This document shows positions 30,904-42,912 of a stretch of DNA of 64,000 bases, in pieces (position 1 is the stretch's first letter; each line of letters begins with the position of its first letter). Under the pieces are notes generated by a model. The model searched no databases and had not been told where the DNA came from. It saw only the letters and a program-made list of their open reading frames with translations. The position numbers were made by a program, and so were the translations under genes. This DNA comes from Liriodendron chinense. Lineage: Eukaryota; Streptophyta; Magnoliopsida; Magnoliales; Magnoliaceae. The DNA lies in NCBI GenBank assembly GCA_003013855.2, contig ML058548.1, positions 372,001 to 436,000 on the forward strand, given 5' to 3'.

Positions 30904-31132
30904 ATTTAGATAACGGTTTTCAAATAGTTTCAGTGGCTGTAGAAGTAGAAGTAGATAGGTTTTCTGATTTTCTAAGAACTAACAAGTTGTTCTGTTTTGT
31001 CGGAATTCTTTTCCAGTTCAAGCGCATCAGGTGATACCTTTCTAACTTAGCTTTTTGCAGATTTTTTTTAGATTAATTTCAGATTTCAGATTTTTAGGAT
31101 TTAGTTTTAGTCAGTTTTTGGTTGAGAGGTTT

Positions 31133-32990
31133 ATGTCCCGTTGGGAACGTAACCACTCAAATCGTCTCCAATCTGAAGGTGGTTTAGTTGGACCATTGTC
31201 AGTCCATAGACGAGTCCTGAAATCACCAAGAGCATTGTGAAAGTTTGGGGAGTATGGACCAAACACCTTTAAGAAATCCTCCCCCCTACTCCAACTACAA
31301 ACGCAAATCAAGAGGGAGTAGGAGAGAATGAGGTACATAATGTTCCTCCAATGAGATCACTACGGGACTACCTACAACCCGCCCGTGCAATTACACCCTC
31401 TTGCGTGGTTCTTACCAGCAAACGGGGGAAACTTTGATATAAAGCCAGGTGTAATTCAACTGATACCAAAGTTCCATGGGCTAAACTCTGACCGCCCATA
31501 TCTACACTTGAAAGAATTCGAAGAAGTGGTGGCCACCTTGCATTACACCAATGTTTCTGAAGATACCATCAAGCTTAAACTCTTTACCTTTTCATTGAAA
31601 GAAAGAGCCAAAGATTGGCTTCACTCTCTTAGACCACATTCGATTGGGTCATGGAATGAGATGACCCGGGAATTCTTGAAAAAGTTCTTCCCGGCTCATA
31701 AAACGAACACCCTTCGAAGAGCCATAATGAATTTCAAGGCTAAAGAGGGTGAATCTTTCTTCCAATGTTGGGAGAGATTTAAAGACCTCCTACTTGCTTG
31801 CCCACATCATGGCTATGAGAGTTGGCGAATTATAAATTTTTTCAATGATGGATTAAGTTCCAATATGCGCCAATTTGTAGAAATGATGTGCAATGGCGAG
31901 TTTATGAGCAAAAATCCAGATGAGGCTTGGAGTTACTTGGACATGTTGGATGAAAATGCCCAATCTTGGGACACCTCGGATAAACCCAATAACCCCAAGC
32001 CTACTCAAGAGAAAGGAGGAATCTATATCCTCAAGGAGGAAGACGACGTGAATGCAAGGATAAGCCAACCTCACAAGGAAGATCGAGGCCATAGAACTTA
32101 GTAAAAGTGGAGTTCCAAAGTCCAATGAAGCCATTAATACCACATGTGGGATTTGTCACACTGATTTGCACGCTACGCAAGATTGTCCCACAATTTCTGC
32201 ATTTCAAGAAGTACTACATGAGACCGCCAATGCCACATATGGTTAGCAACGGCCTTTCAATGGACCGGTAGGTAATACGTATAATGAGAGTTGGAAGAAC
32301 CACCCAAATTTTAGTTGGAAGAATGCTCCTACAGGCAATCCTCCCAACTCTCAAAGAGGGCCACCCATGCAAAATATAGCCCCACCTCAAGTCTTAATGG
32401 AGGATACCTTGAAAGCGTTTATATAAGGGCAAACGCAAATCAATCAAACGAATCAGCAAATGTTCCAAGAGCTTAAAGTCTCGGTTGATGAGATTAAGGG
32501 ACGCTTGAATGCTAGGGAAGGGACCTTTCCGGCCCAACCTCAGCCCAATCCAAAGCAAGTACATGAAGTGAGCATTCCCAATCCTTCCAACCAACACATG
32601 GAGCAAGCCAAATCCATCACCACTCTTAGAAGTGGTAAACAAATTGACAAATCTATTCCGGTGAAGGCCGATGAGCCTAATGATCCGATAAATTCTGAGG
32701 ATGAGGATGGATCTAGCTTAGCCCGACAAGAACCAGGAACGCATTTACAAGCCCATAGCACTATTCCCTTCGAGATCGGTTGCCCTAAAATCTCTTCCAA
32801 ACTCTCATGATATTCTAGAGATTTTCAGACAAGTCAAGATTAATATCACTTTGCTTGATGCCATCAAACAAATCCCCTCTTATGCCAAGTTTCTAAAAGA
32901 CCTATGCACAACAAAACACAAATATAATGTGCAGCAAAAGGCCTTCTTAACATGAGCAAGTGAGTGCCATCCTCACTCAGAAGACCCCCT
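31133..32990 (+). pseudogene. Element A gag, decayed
   Basis: Start MSRWERNHSNRLQSEGG at 31133. The conserved Gag body (Retrotrans_gag) spans about 31385-32060: PGVIQLIPKFHGL, LHYTNVSED, FTFSLKERAKDWLHSLRP, FLKKFFPAHKTN, FFQCWERFKDLLLACPHH. A CCHC-like box (CGICHTDLHATQDC) lies near 32140-32190. Compared with element B, the frame is broken after 31210, by one extra base near 32060, by TAG at about 32243, TAA at about 32424, an extra base near 32730 and another at 32953. Gag would form the particle; this copy cannot. Confidence 0.88.
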
Positions 32991-33560
32991 CAAAATTCAA
33001 AGATCCCGGTAGTCCCACCATCTCATGTATCATTGGAGACTACCGGATTGAGCGTGCCTTGCTAGATTTGGGGGCGAGTGTGAACTTGATCCCATACTCG
33101 GTATATGAGCAATTGGGTCTTGGTGAATTAAAACCCACCAAAACCACATTGTAACTCGCTGATAGATCTATCCGTATATCGAGGGGGATAGTCGAGGATG
33201 TTCTAGTCTAAGTTGACAAATTTTACTACCCGGTAGATTTTATCCTCTTGGATACACAACCGATTTTGGATGCTAGCGCTCAAATATCGGTGATATTAGG
33301 CCGCCCATTCCTTGCCACATCAAACGTAATCATCAATTGCCGGAATAGGGGTGATGCAACTATCTTTTGGAAACATGACACTAGAGGTGAATGTGTTTCA
33401 CTTGGGCAAAAGACATAGGGATGCGATGATGATGAGTTCTTCGAGATAAACATGCTTGAATCTTTTGAAGAAAAAGAAATCCTCCAACTTGAACCACTAG
33501 AAAGCTTGGAGACATGCTTAGCACATTTCATGGATTCCGAAGACCCCATCATTAGTGGAA
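32960..33560 (+). pseudogene. Element A protease region, decayed
   Basis: PTISCIIGDYRIERALLDLG then ASVNLIPYSVYEQLGLGEL, with the Asp-Leu-Gly active-site box typical of Athila in place of Asp-Ser/Thr-Gly. Stops occur at about 33153 and 33211 (TTGTAA, TAAGTT, where B has CAA). The following FYYPVDFILLDTQ and ISVILGRPFLATSNVIINC are readable before one extra base near 33350. Confidence 0.8.
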
Positions 33561-35393
33561 TTAGTGCAAGCATTGAATATAGAGAGACCGGTAGTTGATA
33601 CTAGCCGGTGGAGGCCCCATTTTGAAAAGTTGCCACCAACCACATCAAGGCCTCTACCGTCTAACATCAAACCACCGAAGCTTGACCTTAAACCATTGCC
33701 ATCCGAGCTTAAATATGTATATTTGGGTCAAGAGGAAACTTTCCCAGTTGTCATTGCCTCACACTTAGAGAAAGACCAAGAGCTCAAGTTGATTGAGCTA
33801 CTCAAAGAACATAGGGAAGCCATAGGATGGACAATAGCGGATCTCAAAGGGATAGATTCATCGGTTTGTACTCACCGTATACACCTTGAAGAAAATGCAA
33901 AAACGACTAGACAACCTCAAAGAAGGCTAAATCCAAACATGATGGAGGTTGTCAAAGCTGAGGTGTTAAAGCTATTAGATGTGGGTATCATCTACCCCAT
34001 CTCGGATAGCCAATGGGTGAGTCCTACCCAAGTTGTCCCCAAGAAATTCGGTATTACCATCATGAAAAACGCCAACAACGAGCTTATACCGACTAGAGTA
34101 ACCACAGGTTGGCGTATGTGTATTGATTATAGGAAGCTCAACACAGTCACTAGGAAAGACCACTTCCCTCTCCCATTCATGGATCAAATTTTGGAGAGGT
34201 TAGCAGGTCATTCCTATTATTGCTTCCTAGATGGCTATTCCGGATACAACCAAATTGAGATAGCCCCAGAGGACCAAGAGAAAACCACATTTACATGCCC
34301 GTTTAGTACCTTCGCTTACCAAAGAATGCCATTCGGGCTATGTAATGCACCCGCCACATTCCAACGATGGATGTTGAGTATTTTCTCGGACATGGTGGGT
34401 GAGTTTCTTGAGGTATTCATGGATGACTTTTCTGTTTTTGGGTGTACATTTGATGAGTGTCTCAACCACTTGAAGTTGGTCTTGATGAGGTGTGAGGAGA
34501 AGCAACTTGTATTAAACTGGGAAAAGTGCCATTTCATGGTACAAAGAGGAATAGTCCTTGGACATATCATCTCGTCCAATGGAATAGACGTAGACCGGGC
34601 AAAAATTGACATAATTTCCAATCTACCACCACCCAAAAGCATACACGATGTGCGGTCCTTCCTTGGACACGCCGGTTTCTATAGAAGGTTTATAAAGGAT
34701 TTTAGTCATATCTCAAGGCCTTTATGCAACCTTCTACAAAGGGAGAACCAATTTGAGTGGAGTGCCGAATGTCAATTAGCTTTTTCAAAGCTAAAAGACA
34801 TGTTGACAACCGCTCCTATCATGCAACCACCAGATTGGTCCATTCCTTTTGAGTTGATGTGCAATGTGAGCGATTATGCTATTGGGGCGGTGTTAGGCCA
34901 AAAGAAGGATAAGAAGCCCCATGTTATCTACTGCGCAAGTAGGACCTTGAATCCTTCCCTAGTTAATTACTCAACTACGGAGAAAGAGCTCCTAGCCGTC
35001 ATCTTTGCCTTGGACAAATTAAGGCCTTACTTAATAGGATCCAAAGTAATCGTTTACACAGATCATGCGGCGCTGAAACACCTTCTTTCTAAGAAGGATG
35101 CCAAGCCCCGTTTGCTTAGATGGATCCTACTCCTTCAAGAATTTGATTTGGATATCAAAGACAAGAAGGGGGTAGAAAATGTGGTGGCGGATCATCTATC
35201 CCGCCTAGTCCTACCAAATTCCATTGACGAGTCACCCATTGAGGACTCATTCCCTGATGAGCAACTCTTTGCTGCTATGCATCCACCATGGTACGCTGAC
35301 ATAGCTAATTATCTATCCACAGGTACGATGCCGATTCATTGGATTGCACAGGACAAACGTAAATTTCTAAGGGAAGTGCGCAGATTTTTCTAG
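33555..35393 (+). CDS. Element A reverse transcriptase-RNase H (remnant ORF)
   Basis: 612 codons without interruption. RT: VGIIYPISDSQWVSPTQVVP, GWRMCIDYRKLNTVTRKDHF, YCFLDGYSGYNQIEIAPEDQ, FGLCNAPATFQRWM and the catalytic FMDDFSVFG. RNase H follows (VLGQKKDKKPHVIYCASRTL, NYSTTEKELLAVIFALDKLR, YTDHAALKHLLSKKDA). Its first catalytic Asp in the CDAS box is Asn here (MCNVSD), so RNase H is probably dead. The ORF ends at a TAG replacing the Trp codon of FFWD (35391). It is an in-frame fragment of gag-pol, not an independent gene. Confidence 0.88.
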   Translation: MELVQALNIERPVVDTSRWRPHFEKLPPTTSRPLPSNIKPPKLDLKPLPSELKYVYLGQEETFPVVIASHLEKDQELKLIELLKEHREAIGWTIADLKGIDSSVCTHRIHLEENAKTTRQPQRRLNPNMMEVVKAEVLKLLDVGIIYPISDSQWVSPTQVVPKKFGITIMKNANNELIPTRVTTGWRMCIDYRKLNTVTRKDHFPLPFMDQILERLAGHSYYCFLDGYSGYNQIEIAPEDQEKTTFTCPFSTFAYQRMPFGLCNAPATFQRWMLSIFSDMVGEFLEVFMDDFSVFGCTFDECLNHLKLVLMRCEEKQLVLNWEKCHFMVQRGIVLGHIISSNGIDVDRAKIDIISNLPPPKSIHDVRSFLGHAGFYRRFIKDFSHISRPLCNLLQRENQFEWSAECQLAFSKLKDMLTTAPIMQPPDWSIPFELMCNVSDYAIGAVLGQKKDKKPHVIYCASRTLNPSLVNYSTTEKELLAVIFALDKLRPYLIGSKVIVYTDHAALKHLLSKKDAKPRLLRWILLLQEFDLDIKDKKGVENVVADHLSRLVLPNSIDESPIEDSFPDEQLFAAMHPPWYADIANYLSTGTMPIHWIAQDKRKFLREVRRFF

Positions 35394-36583
35394 GACGATC
35401 CTTTATTGTTTAAATATTGTCCAGACCAAATCATAAGGAGATGTGTCCCTGATGATGAACATAATTCCGTCATCTCCTTTTGTCATGATCAAGCATGTGG
35501 GGTTCATTTTTCAGTCAAAAAAACCACTACAAAAATTCTGCAGTGTGGATTTTATTGGCCCACGCTATTTAAGGACACCCATGAGTTTTGCAAAGCATGC
35601 GAGCATTGCCAAAAGTTAGGAGGATTATCCCGTCGAAATATGATGCCTCTCACCCCAATTCAACATCTTGAAGTCTTTGACTGTTGGGGCATCGATTTCA
35701 TGGGACCATTCCCCTTATCTTTTGGACATGTCTATATTTTGCTTGCCGTAGACTATGTGTCTAAATGGATAGAGGCTATCCCATGTAGAACCAACGATCA
35801 TCGCACGGTTCTCAAGTTTCTCATAGAAAACATACTCTCTAGATTTGGGATGCCTCGAGCCATCATTAGTGATAGTGGTTCTCACTTTTGCAACAAACCT
35901 TTTGAAACTTTAATGAAGAAATACGGTATTAGGTATAAAGTGAGTACCCCATACCACCCACAGACAAGTGGGCAAGTTGAAATCTCCAATAGGAAAATCA
36001 AACAGATTTTGGAAAAGACGGTGAGATCGGATCGCAAAGATTGGTCCCTAAGATTAGATGATGCACTTTTGGCTCACCGTACCGCCTACAAGACACCCAT
36101 TGGAATGTCCCCTTATAGACTTGTCTATGGGAAAGCTTGCCACCTGCCTGTGGAGATAGAACACAAAGCCTATTCGGCAATTCGGGCTTTAAATTTTGAC
36201 ATTGACAAAGCTAGCTCGCTTCGCAAACTTCAATTAAATGAGCTTGATGAGATCCGGAACGATGCATATGAGAATTCAAAAATTTACAAGAGTAAGATGA
36301 ATGCCTTTCATGACGAGCACATCTTAAGGAAATCTTTCCATGAAGGACAAAAAGTGCTCTTGTACAATGCCCGACTTTATCTTTTTCGGGAAAATTACGA
36401 TCTCGATGGACCGGCCCATACATTATCAAAGAAGTTTTTCCTCGTGGGGCTGTTGAGATTGAGAATGCAGTGAATGGTAACTGTTTTAAAGTTAATGGAC
36501 AACGCTTTAAACCATTTGTTGAGAAATTTGATTCAGAAGACATGTGCATTACTCTGAATGATCCTGTCTATCAGGATGATTGA
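35394..36583 (+). pseudogene. Element A integrase
   Basis: The HHCC zinc domain (CHDQACGVHF...FCKACEHCQKLGG) is followed by the DDE core: GIDFMGPFP, AIISDSGSHFCNKPFETLM, and YHPQTSGQVEISNRKIKQIL. All three acidic residues are present. The C-terminal part (WSLRLDDALLAHRTAYKTPI, GKACHLPVEIEHKAY) is typical of Athila. A frameshift near 36390 separates the last 60 codons, which end QDD-stop at 36583 in the frame used by B. It is cut off from RT by the TAG at 35391. Confidence 0.85.
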
Positions 36584-37699
36584 TCTCCTAATCTGATGGA
36601 GGTATAGCATAGGTAGGTTTAGTTTTATTTAGTTTTACTGTTTTAGTAGGTTTTAGTTGTTGGGTTGTATACTTCCATGATCGCTCTCTCAGGTACTATT
36701 GTTCTCACTCTCTCATAGTTTACCATTGCTCTCATGTTCATGCTCACTTCATATCTTTTACATTGAGGACAATGCAAGATTTGGTTGGGGGTGAGATGAG
36801 ATTCTCATCTAGCAGTTTGCAACATTTCGAGCTTCATATGTGCAAATTTTTTCAAATTTTCTAAAATTTCAAAAATCTTTTAGAAAACCGTATTTCCATG
36901 CATTCGAGGTGATACGAGTATAAGAGGAGGAGATACGAAGTGTGTGATGTTGTAGTCTTAAATTTCTCCCAACATAATGGTTTTATATGTTAGTTCCCCT
37001 ATTGTTGTGATTGATAGAAAATTTGAACACCTTTACACCAAGTTCACATTACACGATTTTCATGAGTTGACAAGTTTATGTGATTTGTGGATTAGCTAGA
37101 CTTTGATTTAAAGGTGTTGAGCAGCCAAGCCGGGGTATTTTGTCAATCCTTGTCCATGGGAAAATAATGAAAGATATGGATTTTTAAAAAATCCTATCTA
37201 ATTTAAAAGAAAAAGGAAAGAAAGGATGAAATCAGGAATGAAGGAAAAATGGTGGAAAATTCTGAAAAGGGCTACCTATTACCAACCGGGGGATGGTCGA
37301 ACCGTAACCAAAGCCGAAAATGGGACGTAGTGTGAAAGCCGTCGGAAGGACGGTAAGGCAAATTCCTGTCATAAGTTTGTTGTTGCTCTATGCACCTCAA
37401 AATCCTCGGTTTACTTAATATATGAAGAAGATGATCCCAGAAACTCATGAGATGAACTTTCACTATGCACACTAGGTTGAATTTGTTCGAGTTCTTCTAT
37501 TTATCAATCAATCAACGGGAATTTCATGTAGACACTTATTATGATTTGAGAATCCAAGGTTTCAGCTTCTATCACCTAATTTTTCCAAATTTTATACTTG
37601 TACATTTTGGAATGGATAGAAACATGGTTTCTGAAGGAGAGTTGGGTTTGGAGGTTTGAACTCATTCATGCATGTTTTGCTCGGGACTAGCAAAAAGCT
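36584..37699 (+). other. Element A 3' non-coding region
   Basis: No env-like ORF can be seen. It contains ACATTGAGGACAATGCAAGA (36758-36777), a landmark of Athila/Tat elements, and a conserved structured block at 37270-37365 (ACCAACCGGGGGATGGTCGA, then GCCGTCGGAAGGACGGTAAG). The same block recurs in B at 45596-45680. Confidence 0.7.
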
Positions 37700-37711
37700 G
37701 GTTGGGGGGTG
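37700..37711 (+). other. Polypurine tract of element A
   Basis: GGTTGGGGGGTG directly before TGTTGAACCTCC. The LTR that follows it now belongs to element B. Confidence 0.8.
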
Positions 37712-39198
37712 TGTTGAACCTCCAATTTATACATTGCATTGCCCATTACATGACATGGTTTGCATGATTTTCATGATTTAAAGGCCCATCTAACACATAT
37801 TTTGTGATTGTAGGGATGAGAGCGGACTTCATCCAATTGGAGCTTAAAAAGGGATATTTGAAGACATTGGAGGACGGTCTAAGATGGACTAAAGAAAGAA
37901 GAAGAAAGAGGGAGAAAAGAGAATGAAGAAAAGAAGAAAAAGATGAAGAAAAACAAAGCCGACCGGTCAGCCACATCTCTGGGCAAAAGGAAGCAAGACC
38001 GACAGGTCTTGACCGGTCGGCCATGCACACTGGACAAAGGGGAGAAGAGCCAGACCGGTCTTGACCGGTCGGCCACGCACGCTGATCAACATGAAGACCA
38101 GACCGACCGGTCTTGACCGGTCGGCCATGTACACTGGATGAATTGAATAGAGACTGACCGATCTTGACCGGTCGGCTAAGCTCACTGGACTGCTGGGCAT
38201 ATCAGTCCGACCGGTCTTGACCGGTCGGCTGTGCTCTCCGGACTGTTTAAAAGACCAGTCCGACCGGTCTAGACCGGTCGGCCCTGTGTAAAAAGTGTCC
38301 TTTCTAAATCGGGACTCCGAAATCTGCTGCGCACTGCGTAACCTTTCGCAGATTCTAGAGGTTTCCGACGCAAGGGAGCTTTCTTACTATAAAAGGACAC
38401 CTAGGGGCTCTTCCTAGGTCATCAGAGAAGCTAAGGAACGTGGTTCTAAGGAGGGAAAGTTGTCGTGGAGCGTCTGCAACTCTCCTATTTCTGGTTTTTC
38501 CAGTTTTATGCTTTCATTAAGAGTTTTTAGTTGTAGCATGAATATGCTCGGCTAGAACCTCTCAGCTAAGGCTGAGAGGTGAAGCTTGTAGCTAATTCTA
38601 TGTTGGATTCAGTTTAATTCAAGTACTTCTTAATTCAAGTTTGGATTTTTTCTCATGTTCTAGTTTCTTAAAGTGGTAGTTTGAGATGTTTTATGAGAGT
38701 TCATGTGCTCCGGACATGAATTCCTTGCAATTCTCTGAGATTATCATATAATGCTTGTTTAGATTTGAATCATAGTAATCCTTGAGCAGGCCATAGTCCA
38801 TAGGCATGGCTGTTACTCCAAAGGCTATGGTTTTGAATTCTATATTGATTGAATGGACTAGAACTTGGAAGTTCAACTTGATTTGGATTGAATGTGTGTG
38901 AATGGTTTATTTTCCAACTAGATGAGAGATAGGACTTCAAATCTAGTTGTGTTCTCTACTTGGATTGAATGAATTGACATGGGATTGCTACAAGTGGATC
39001 CTTGAATGCCTTAGTACTTTATATCACCGATTTTCTATTAAGTTACTGTTTTAGTTAAATACTCAATTGAATCTGGTTTTCTTCCAAAAACTGAGTTGCT
39101 GGAGTGGTTTGGAAGTTGTTTCTATTTCCTATGGATCGACCTCGGTCTTACCGAGATTTATTACTACATCGCAGCCTTGCACTTGAGGCGAGCGAACA
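37712..39198 (+). repeat. Element B 5' LTR
   Basis: 1487 bp, TGTTGAACCTCC...GCGAACA. Array of paired GACCGGTCTTGACCGGTC units at 37958-38283, dyad CTGCGCACTGCGTAACCTTT then CGCAG (38333-38357), TATA box 38388-38396. Confidence 0.92.
37958..38283 (+). promoter_or_regulatory. Paired GACCGGTC array in element B 5' LTR
   Basis: Seven blocks, most of the form CCGACCGGTCTTGACCGGTC then GG, at intervals of about 50 bp. Spacers are variable but share ACTGGA or GGACTG words. Confidence 0.6.
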
Positions 39199-39204
39199 AG
39201 TTTT

Positions 39205-39222
39205 TGGCGCCGTTGCCGGGGA
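39205..39222 (+). other. Primer-binding site (tRNA-Asp), element B
   Basis: TGGCGCCGTTGCCGGGGA, as in element A. Confidence 0.92.
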
Positions 39223-39453
39223 GTTAGATAACGGTTTTCAAATAATTTCAGTGGCTGTAGAAGTAGAAGTAGATAGGTTTTTCTGATTTTCTTAGAACTA
39301 ACAAATTTTCTGTTTTGTAGGAATTTTTCTCTAGGTCAAGCGCATCAGGTGATACCTCTCTAACTTAGCTTTTTGCAGAATTTTTTTCAGATTAATTTCA
39401 GATTTCAGTTTTCTAAGATTTAGGATTAGTTTTAGTTTTTGGTTGAGTGGTTT

Positions 39454-41573
39454 ATGTCCCGTTGGGAACGTAACCATTCGAATCGTCTCCAATCTGAAGG
39501 TGGTTTAGTTGGACCATTGTCAGTCCATAGACGAATTCGAAATTACCAAGAGCATTGTGAAAGTTTGGAGAGTATGGAACAAACACCTTTAAGGAATCCT
39601 CCCCCCCTACTCCAACTACAAACGCAAATCAGGAAGGGGTAGGAGAGAATGAGGTACATAATGTTCCTCCAATGAGATCACTACGAGACTACCTACAACC
39701 TGCCCGAGCAATTACACCCTCTTGCATGATTCTACCAGCAAACGGTGGAAACTTTGACATGAAACCGGGTGTAATTCAACTCTTACCAAAGTTCCATGGG
39801 CTAGACTCTGACCGCCCATACTTACACTTGCAAGAATTCGAAGAAATGTTGGCCACCTTGCATTACACCAATGTTTCCGAGGATACTATTAGACTTAAAC
39901 TTTTTCCCTTCACTTTGAAAGAAAGAGCCAAAGATTGGCTTCACTCTCTTAGACCACATTCGATTGGGTCATGGGTTGAGATGAACCGGGAATTCTTGAA
40001 AAAGTTCTTCCCGGCTCATAAAACAAACACCCTTCGAAGAGCCATAATGAATTTCTCGGCTAAAGAAGGTGAATCTTTTTTTCAATGTTGGGAAAGATTT
40101 AAGGACCTCTTGCTTGCTTGCCCACATCATGGCTATGAGAGTTGGCGAATTATAAACTTTTTCAATGATGGATTAAGTTCTAATATGCGCCAATTTGTGG
40201 AGATGATGTGCAATGGCGAGTTTATGAGTAAAAATCTAGATGAGGCTTGGAGTTACTTGGACATGTTGGCTGAAAATGCCCAATCTTGGGATACATCGGA
40301 TAAACCCAATAACTCCAAGCCCACTCAAGAGAAAGGAGGGATCTATGTCCTTAAAGAGGAAGACGATGTGAATGCAATGATAGCCAACCTCACAAGGAAG
40401 GTTGAGGCCATGGAACTTAGTAAAAGTGGAGTTCCCAAGTCCAATGAAGCTGTTGAAACCATATGTGGAATTTGCCTCACTGATTTACACGCTACGCAAG
40501 ATTGTCCCACAATTCCTGCATTTCAAGAGGTATTACATGAACACGCCAATGCCACATATGGTTATCAACGGCCTTTCAATGGACCGGTAGGTGATACATA
40601 CAATAAGAGTTGGAAGAACCACCCAAATTTTAGTTGGAAGAATGCTCCTGCAGGCAATCCTACCAACTCTCAAAGAGGGCCACCCATGCAAAATATGGCC
40701 TCACCTCAATTCTCAATGGAGGATACTTTGAAGGCGTTTATGCAAGGGCAAACGCAAATCAATCAATCGAATCAGCAAATGTTCCAAGAGCTTAAAGCCT
40801 CGGTTGATGAGATTAAGGGACGCTTGAATGCTAGGGAAGGGACCTTTCCGGCCCAACCTCAGCCTAATCCAAAGCAAGTACATGAAGTGAGCATCCCTAA
40901 TCCTCCCAACCAAAACATGGAGCAAGCCAAATCCATCACCACCCTTAGAAGTGGTAAACAAATTGACAAAACTATTCCGGTGAAGGCCGATGAGCCTAAT
41001 GATCCGGTAAATTCTGAGGATGAAGATGGATCTAACTTAGCCCCACAACAATCGGAACGCATTTACAAGCCCGTAGCACCATTCCCTTCAAGATTGGTTG
41101 CCCCAAAATCTCTCCCAAATTCTCATGATATTCTAGAGATTTTCAGACAAGTCAAGATTAATATCCCCTGGCTTGATGCCATCAAACAAATCCCCTCTTA
41201 TGCCAAGTTTCTAAAAGACCTATGCACAACAAAACATAAATATAATGTGCAGCAAAAGGCCTTCTTAACTGAGCAAGTGAGTGCCATCCTCACTCAAAAG
41301 ACCCCCCCAAAATTCAAAGATCCCGGTAGTCCCACCGTCTCATGTATCATTGGAGACTACCGGATTGAACGTGCCTTGTTAGATTTGGGGGCAAGTGTGA
41401 ACTTGAACCCATACTCGGTATATGAGCAATTGGGTCTTGGTGAATTAAAACCCACCAAAACCACGTTGCAACTCGCTGATAGATCTATCTGTGTATCGAG
41501 GGGGATAGTTGAGGATGTTCTAGTCCAAGTTGACAAATCTACTGCCCGGTAGATTTTATCGTCTTGGACACAC
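39454..41573 (+). pseudogene. Element B gag-protease
   Basis: Start MSRWERNHSNRLQSEGG at 39454. A C-homopolymer (about 39599-39606) shifts the frame into the long ORF 39672-41549. Gag body: PGVIQLLPKFHGLDSDRPYL, LFPFTLKERAKDWLHSLRP, FFNDGLSSNMRQFVEMMCNG. CCHC box: CGICLTDLHATQDC (about 40469-40510). A Gln/Pro linker is followed by protease SCIIGDYRIERALLDLGASV then NLNPYSVYEQLGL, with the Athila DLGAS active site. One base is missing at about 41548, giving a TAG and separating VDFIVLDTQ and the rest. Confidence 0.88.
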
Positions 41574-42240
41574 AATCGGTTTTGGATGCTAGCACCCAAA
41601 TACTGGTAATATTAGGCCGCCCATTCCTTGCCACATCAAACGTAATCATCAATTGCCGGAATGGGGTGATGCAACTATCTTTTGGAAACATGACACTAGA
41701 GGTGAATGTGTTTCACTTGGGCAAAAGACATAAGGATGTCGATGATGATGAGTTCTTCGAGGTAAACATGCTTGAAACTTTTGAAGAAGAAGAACTCCTC
41801 CAACTTGAACCACTAGAAAGCTTGGAGACATGCTTAGCACATTTTATGGATTCTAAAGACCACTTCACTAGTGAAATTGTGCAAGCATTAAATATCGAGA
41901 GACCGGTAGTTGGTACTAGCTGGTGGAGGCCCCATTTTGAAAAATTACCACCAACCACATCAAGGCCTCTACCGTCTAACATCAAACCACCGAAGCTTGA
42001 CCTCAAACCATTGCCATACAAGCTTAAATACGTATATTTGGGTCAAGAGGAAACGTTCCCAGTTGTCATTGCCTCCCACCTTGAGAAAGACCAAGAGCTC
42101 AAGTTGATTGAGTTACTCAAAGAACATAGGGAAGCCATAGGTTGGACAATAGTGGATCTCAAAGGGATAGATCCTTCGGTTTGCACTCACCGAATACACC
42201 TTGAAGAAAATGCAAAAATGACTAGACAACCTCAAAGACA
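41564..42240 (+). pseudogene. Element B protease-RT linker
   Basis: Contains LVILGRPFLATSNVIINCRN, the end of the protease domain. A variable acidic linker and the start of RT (YVYLGQEETFPVVIASHLEK, CTHRIHLEENAKMTRQPQR) follow. An extra base at about 42240 (AAAGACAGGC against AAAGAAGGC in A) shifts the frame. Confidence 0.82.
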
Positions 42241-42912
42241 GGCTAAATCCAAACATGATGGAGGTTGTCAAAGCTGAGGTGTTAAAGCTATTGGATGTGG
42301 GTATTATCTACCCCATCTCAGATAGCCAATGGGTGAGTCCTACCCAAGTTGTCCCCAAGAAATCCGGTATTACCATCATTGAAAACGCCAACAACGAGCT
42401 TATACCAACTAGGGTGACCACCGGTTGGCGTATGTGCATTGATTATAGGAAGCTCAACACGGTTACTAGGAAAGACCACTTTGCTCTCCCATTTATAGAT
42501 CAAATTTTGGAGAGGTTGGCAGGCCATTCCTATTATTGCTTCCTAGATGGTTATTCCGGATACAACCAAATTGAGATAGCTCCAGAAGACCAAGAGAAAA
42601 CCACATTTACATGCCCGTTTGGCACCTTCGCTTACCGAAGGATGCCATTCGGGTTATTTAATGCACCCGCCACATTCCAGCGATGCATGTTGAGTATTTT
42701 CTCGGACATGGTGGGTGAGTTTCTTGAGATATTCATGGATGACTTTTCTGTTTTTGGGTATACATTTGATGAGTGTCTCAACCACTTTAAGTTGGTCTTG
42801 ATGAGGTGTGAGGAGAAGCAACATGTATTAAACTGGAAAAAGTGTCATTTCATGGTACAAAGAGGAATAGTCCTTGGACATATCATCTCGTCCAATGGAA
42901 TAGAAGTAGACG
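42241..42912 (+). pseudogene. Element B reverse transcriptase core
   Basis: VGIIYPISDSQWVSPTQVVP, GWRMCIDYRKLNTVTRKDHF, YCFLDGYSGYNQIEIAPEDQ, RMPFGLFNAPATFQR and FMDDFSVFG: all catalytic Asp residues are present. A base is lost at about 42913 (GTAGACGGGC against GTAGACCGGGC in A), shifting the frame before AKIDIISNLPPPKS. Confidence 0.88.
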
